A DNA stretch of 15,004 nucleotides from Candidatus Segatella mututuai (lineage in GTDB: Bacteria > Bacteroidota > Bacteroidia > Bacteroidales > Bacteroidaceae), in the NCBI GenBank assembly GCA_002439605.1, contig DJOI01000069.1, positions 1-15,004 of the forward strand. Direction: 5' to 3'. This document shows positions 14,015 to 15,004 of this stretch, piece by piece. The notes beneath the pieces were generated by a model that was not told where the DNA came from, did no database searches, and saw nothing but the letters and a program-made list of their open reading frames with translations. Made by a program: the position numbers and the translations under genes. Numbering within the stretch: position 1 is the first letter of the stretch; every line of letters begins with the position of its first letter.

Positions 14015-15004
14015 ATGAAGAAGAAAATTCAGTTCAGTCTCGTCTATCGAGACATGTGGCAGAGTTCTGGTAAGTTCCAGCCACGCAAGGATCAGTTGGC
14101 AAAGATTGCGCCAGTTATCATCGAGATGGGCTGCTTCAGCCGTGTGGAAACTAATGGTGGTGCTTTTGAGCAAGTTAATCTTCTCGCAGGTGAAAATCCT
14201 AATGAGGCAGTGCGCGCATTCTGCAAGCCTTTCAATGAGGCTGGTATCAAGACTCACATGCTCGACCGAGGTCTGAATGCTCTTCGTATGTATCCTGTTC
14301 CAGACGATGTGCGTGCTCTCATGTATAAGGTAAAGGCTAAACAAGGTACTAACATTACCCGTATCTTTGATGGTTTGAACGATGTTCGTAATATCATCCC
14401 TTCTATCAAATGGGCAAAGGAAGGTGGCATGACGCCTCAGTGTGCGCTCTGCATCACCAATTCTCCTGTACATACGCTTGAATATTATATGAATGTTGCC
14501 GATCAGCTCATTGCCGCTGGTGCAGAGGAAATCTGCTTGAAGGATATGGCTGGTATCGGTCAGCCTGCATTCCTCGGCAAGCTTACCAAGATGATCAAGG
14601 ACAAGTACCCTAACATCCTCATCCAGTACCACGGTCACTCTGGCCCAGGTCTCTCCATGGCTTCCATCCTTGAGGTTTGCAACAATGGTGCCGACATCAT
14701 TGATACAGCCATCGAGCCATTGTCTTGGGGTAAGGTTCACCCAGACATCATCTCCGTAATCAGCATGCTGAAAAACGAGGGCTTCGAGGTGCCTGAGATC
14801 AACATGACCGCCTACATGAAGGCTCGTGCCTTGACACAGGAGTTCATCGACGACTGGTTGGGCTACTTCATTAACCCAGGCAATAAGATCATGTCTTCCT
14901 TGCTTCTCGGTTGCGGTCTCCCTGGCGGTATGATGGGCTCTATGATGGCAGACCTCGGTGGTATGCGTCAAACTATCAACAACATCCGCAAGAAGAAGGG
15001 CGAG
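14015..15004 (+). CDS. Carboxyltransferase subunit, OadA/pyruvate carboxylase B type (5' part)
   Basis: Starting at ATG 14015 (MKKKIQFSLVYRDMWQSSGK), 330 codons run open to the window edge. They encode the TIM-barrel carboxyltransferase domain of the oxaloacetate decarboxylase alpha / pyruvate carboxylase B family, which moves CO2 between oxaloacetate and a biotin carrier. Visible family residues are Asp13 and Gln16 in YRDMWQS (canonical RDAHQS), Lys176 in LKDMAG (the carboxylated lysine), and the metal ligands His206 and His208 in YHGHSGPG (canonical HTHDTSG). NPGNKIMSSLL and LPGGMMGSMMADL mark the following helical region. Any C-terminal biotinyl domain would lie to the right. The motif substitutions put it in a divergent subgroup, so substrate and direction of reaction are uncertain. 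Confidence 0.88.
   Translation, partial: MKKKIQFSLVYRDMWQSSGKFQPRKDQLAKIAPVIIEMGCFSRVETNGGAFEQVNLLAGENPNEAVRAFCKPFNEAGIKTHMLDRGLNALRMYPVPDDVRALMYKVKAKQGTNITRIFDGLNDVRNIIPSIKWAKEGGMTPQCALCITNSPVHTLEYYMNVADQLIAAGAEEICLKDMAGIGQPAFLGKLTKMIKDKYPNILIQYHGHSGPGLSMASILEVCNNGADIIDTAIEPLSWGKVHPDIISVISMLKNEGFEVPEINMTAYMKARALTQEFIDDWLGYFINPGNKIMSSLLLGCGLPGGMMGSMMADLGGMRQTINNIRKKKGE

Noticed and set aside
13976..14971. Long minus-strand open frame of 331 codons
   Set aside because: It is the antisense shadow of the carboxyltransferase gene, whose plus-strand product is clearly recognisable and continues beyond the window.

Overview
The window looks like a chromosomal segment of a Bacteroidales bacterium, most likely Prevotella-like. 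This is inferred from the gene families (DUF6377 sensor-regulator, multi-repeat DUF349 protein, a divergent OadA-type carboxyltransferase), from repeated TAnnTTTG (-7) promoter elements typical of Bacteroidetes, and from mostly A-rich gene leaders without Shine-Dalgarno sequences. I see no tRNA, rRNA, CRISPR array, complete insertion sequence or phage gene.

Layout. Positions 1-724 hold no intact gene: a short open frame with a lipobox-like end at the left edge, a four-copy 22-bp tandem repeat (175-262), AT-rich sequence, then a promoter. 725-2383 (+) is a membrane-bound DUF6377 regulator. 2495-3184 (-) is the C-terminal remnant of a family 3 beta-glucosidase. Together these 3.3 kb look like accessory, partly decayed DNA, possibly the residue of a glycan-utilisation locus. 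3355-5831 (+) is a two-gene operon of a flippase-like membrane protein and the dipeptidase PepD, closed by a strong hairpin terminator. 6146-7072 (+) is a CorA-type Mg2+/Co2+ channel preceded by a long structured leader. 7228-9048 (+) is a five-repeat DUF349 protein with its own terminator. Facing it on the minus strand is a two-gene transporter operon: an AspT/YidE-type transporter (12471-10783) followed by a ThrE-type exporter (10705-9221), also with a terminator. 12721-13803 (+) is the tRNA thiolase MnmA, divergent from the transporter operon. 14015 to the right edge (+) is the N-terminal carboxyltransferase domain of an oxaloacetate decarboxylase/pyruvate carboxylase B-type enzyme. It runs off the window.

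How the genes fit together. Most are housekeeping: peptide breakdown (PepD), amino-acid or dicarboxylate transport (AspT-like and ThrE-like), divalent cation homeostasis (CorA), tRNA modification (MnmA) and C3/C4 carboxylation metabolism (OadA-like). The most interesting signal is the corA leader. It has an 11-codon upstream ORF that stops two bases before a helix whose 3' strand (TCTCCA) could instead pair with the TGGAGA that serves as the corA ribosome-binding site. That is the arrangement of a translational switch, and I cannot match it to a named riboswitch class by eye.
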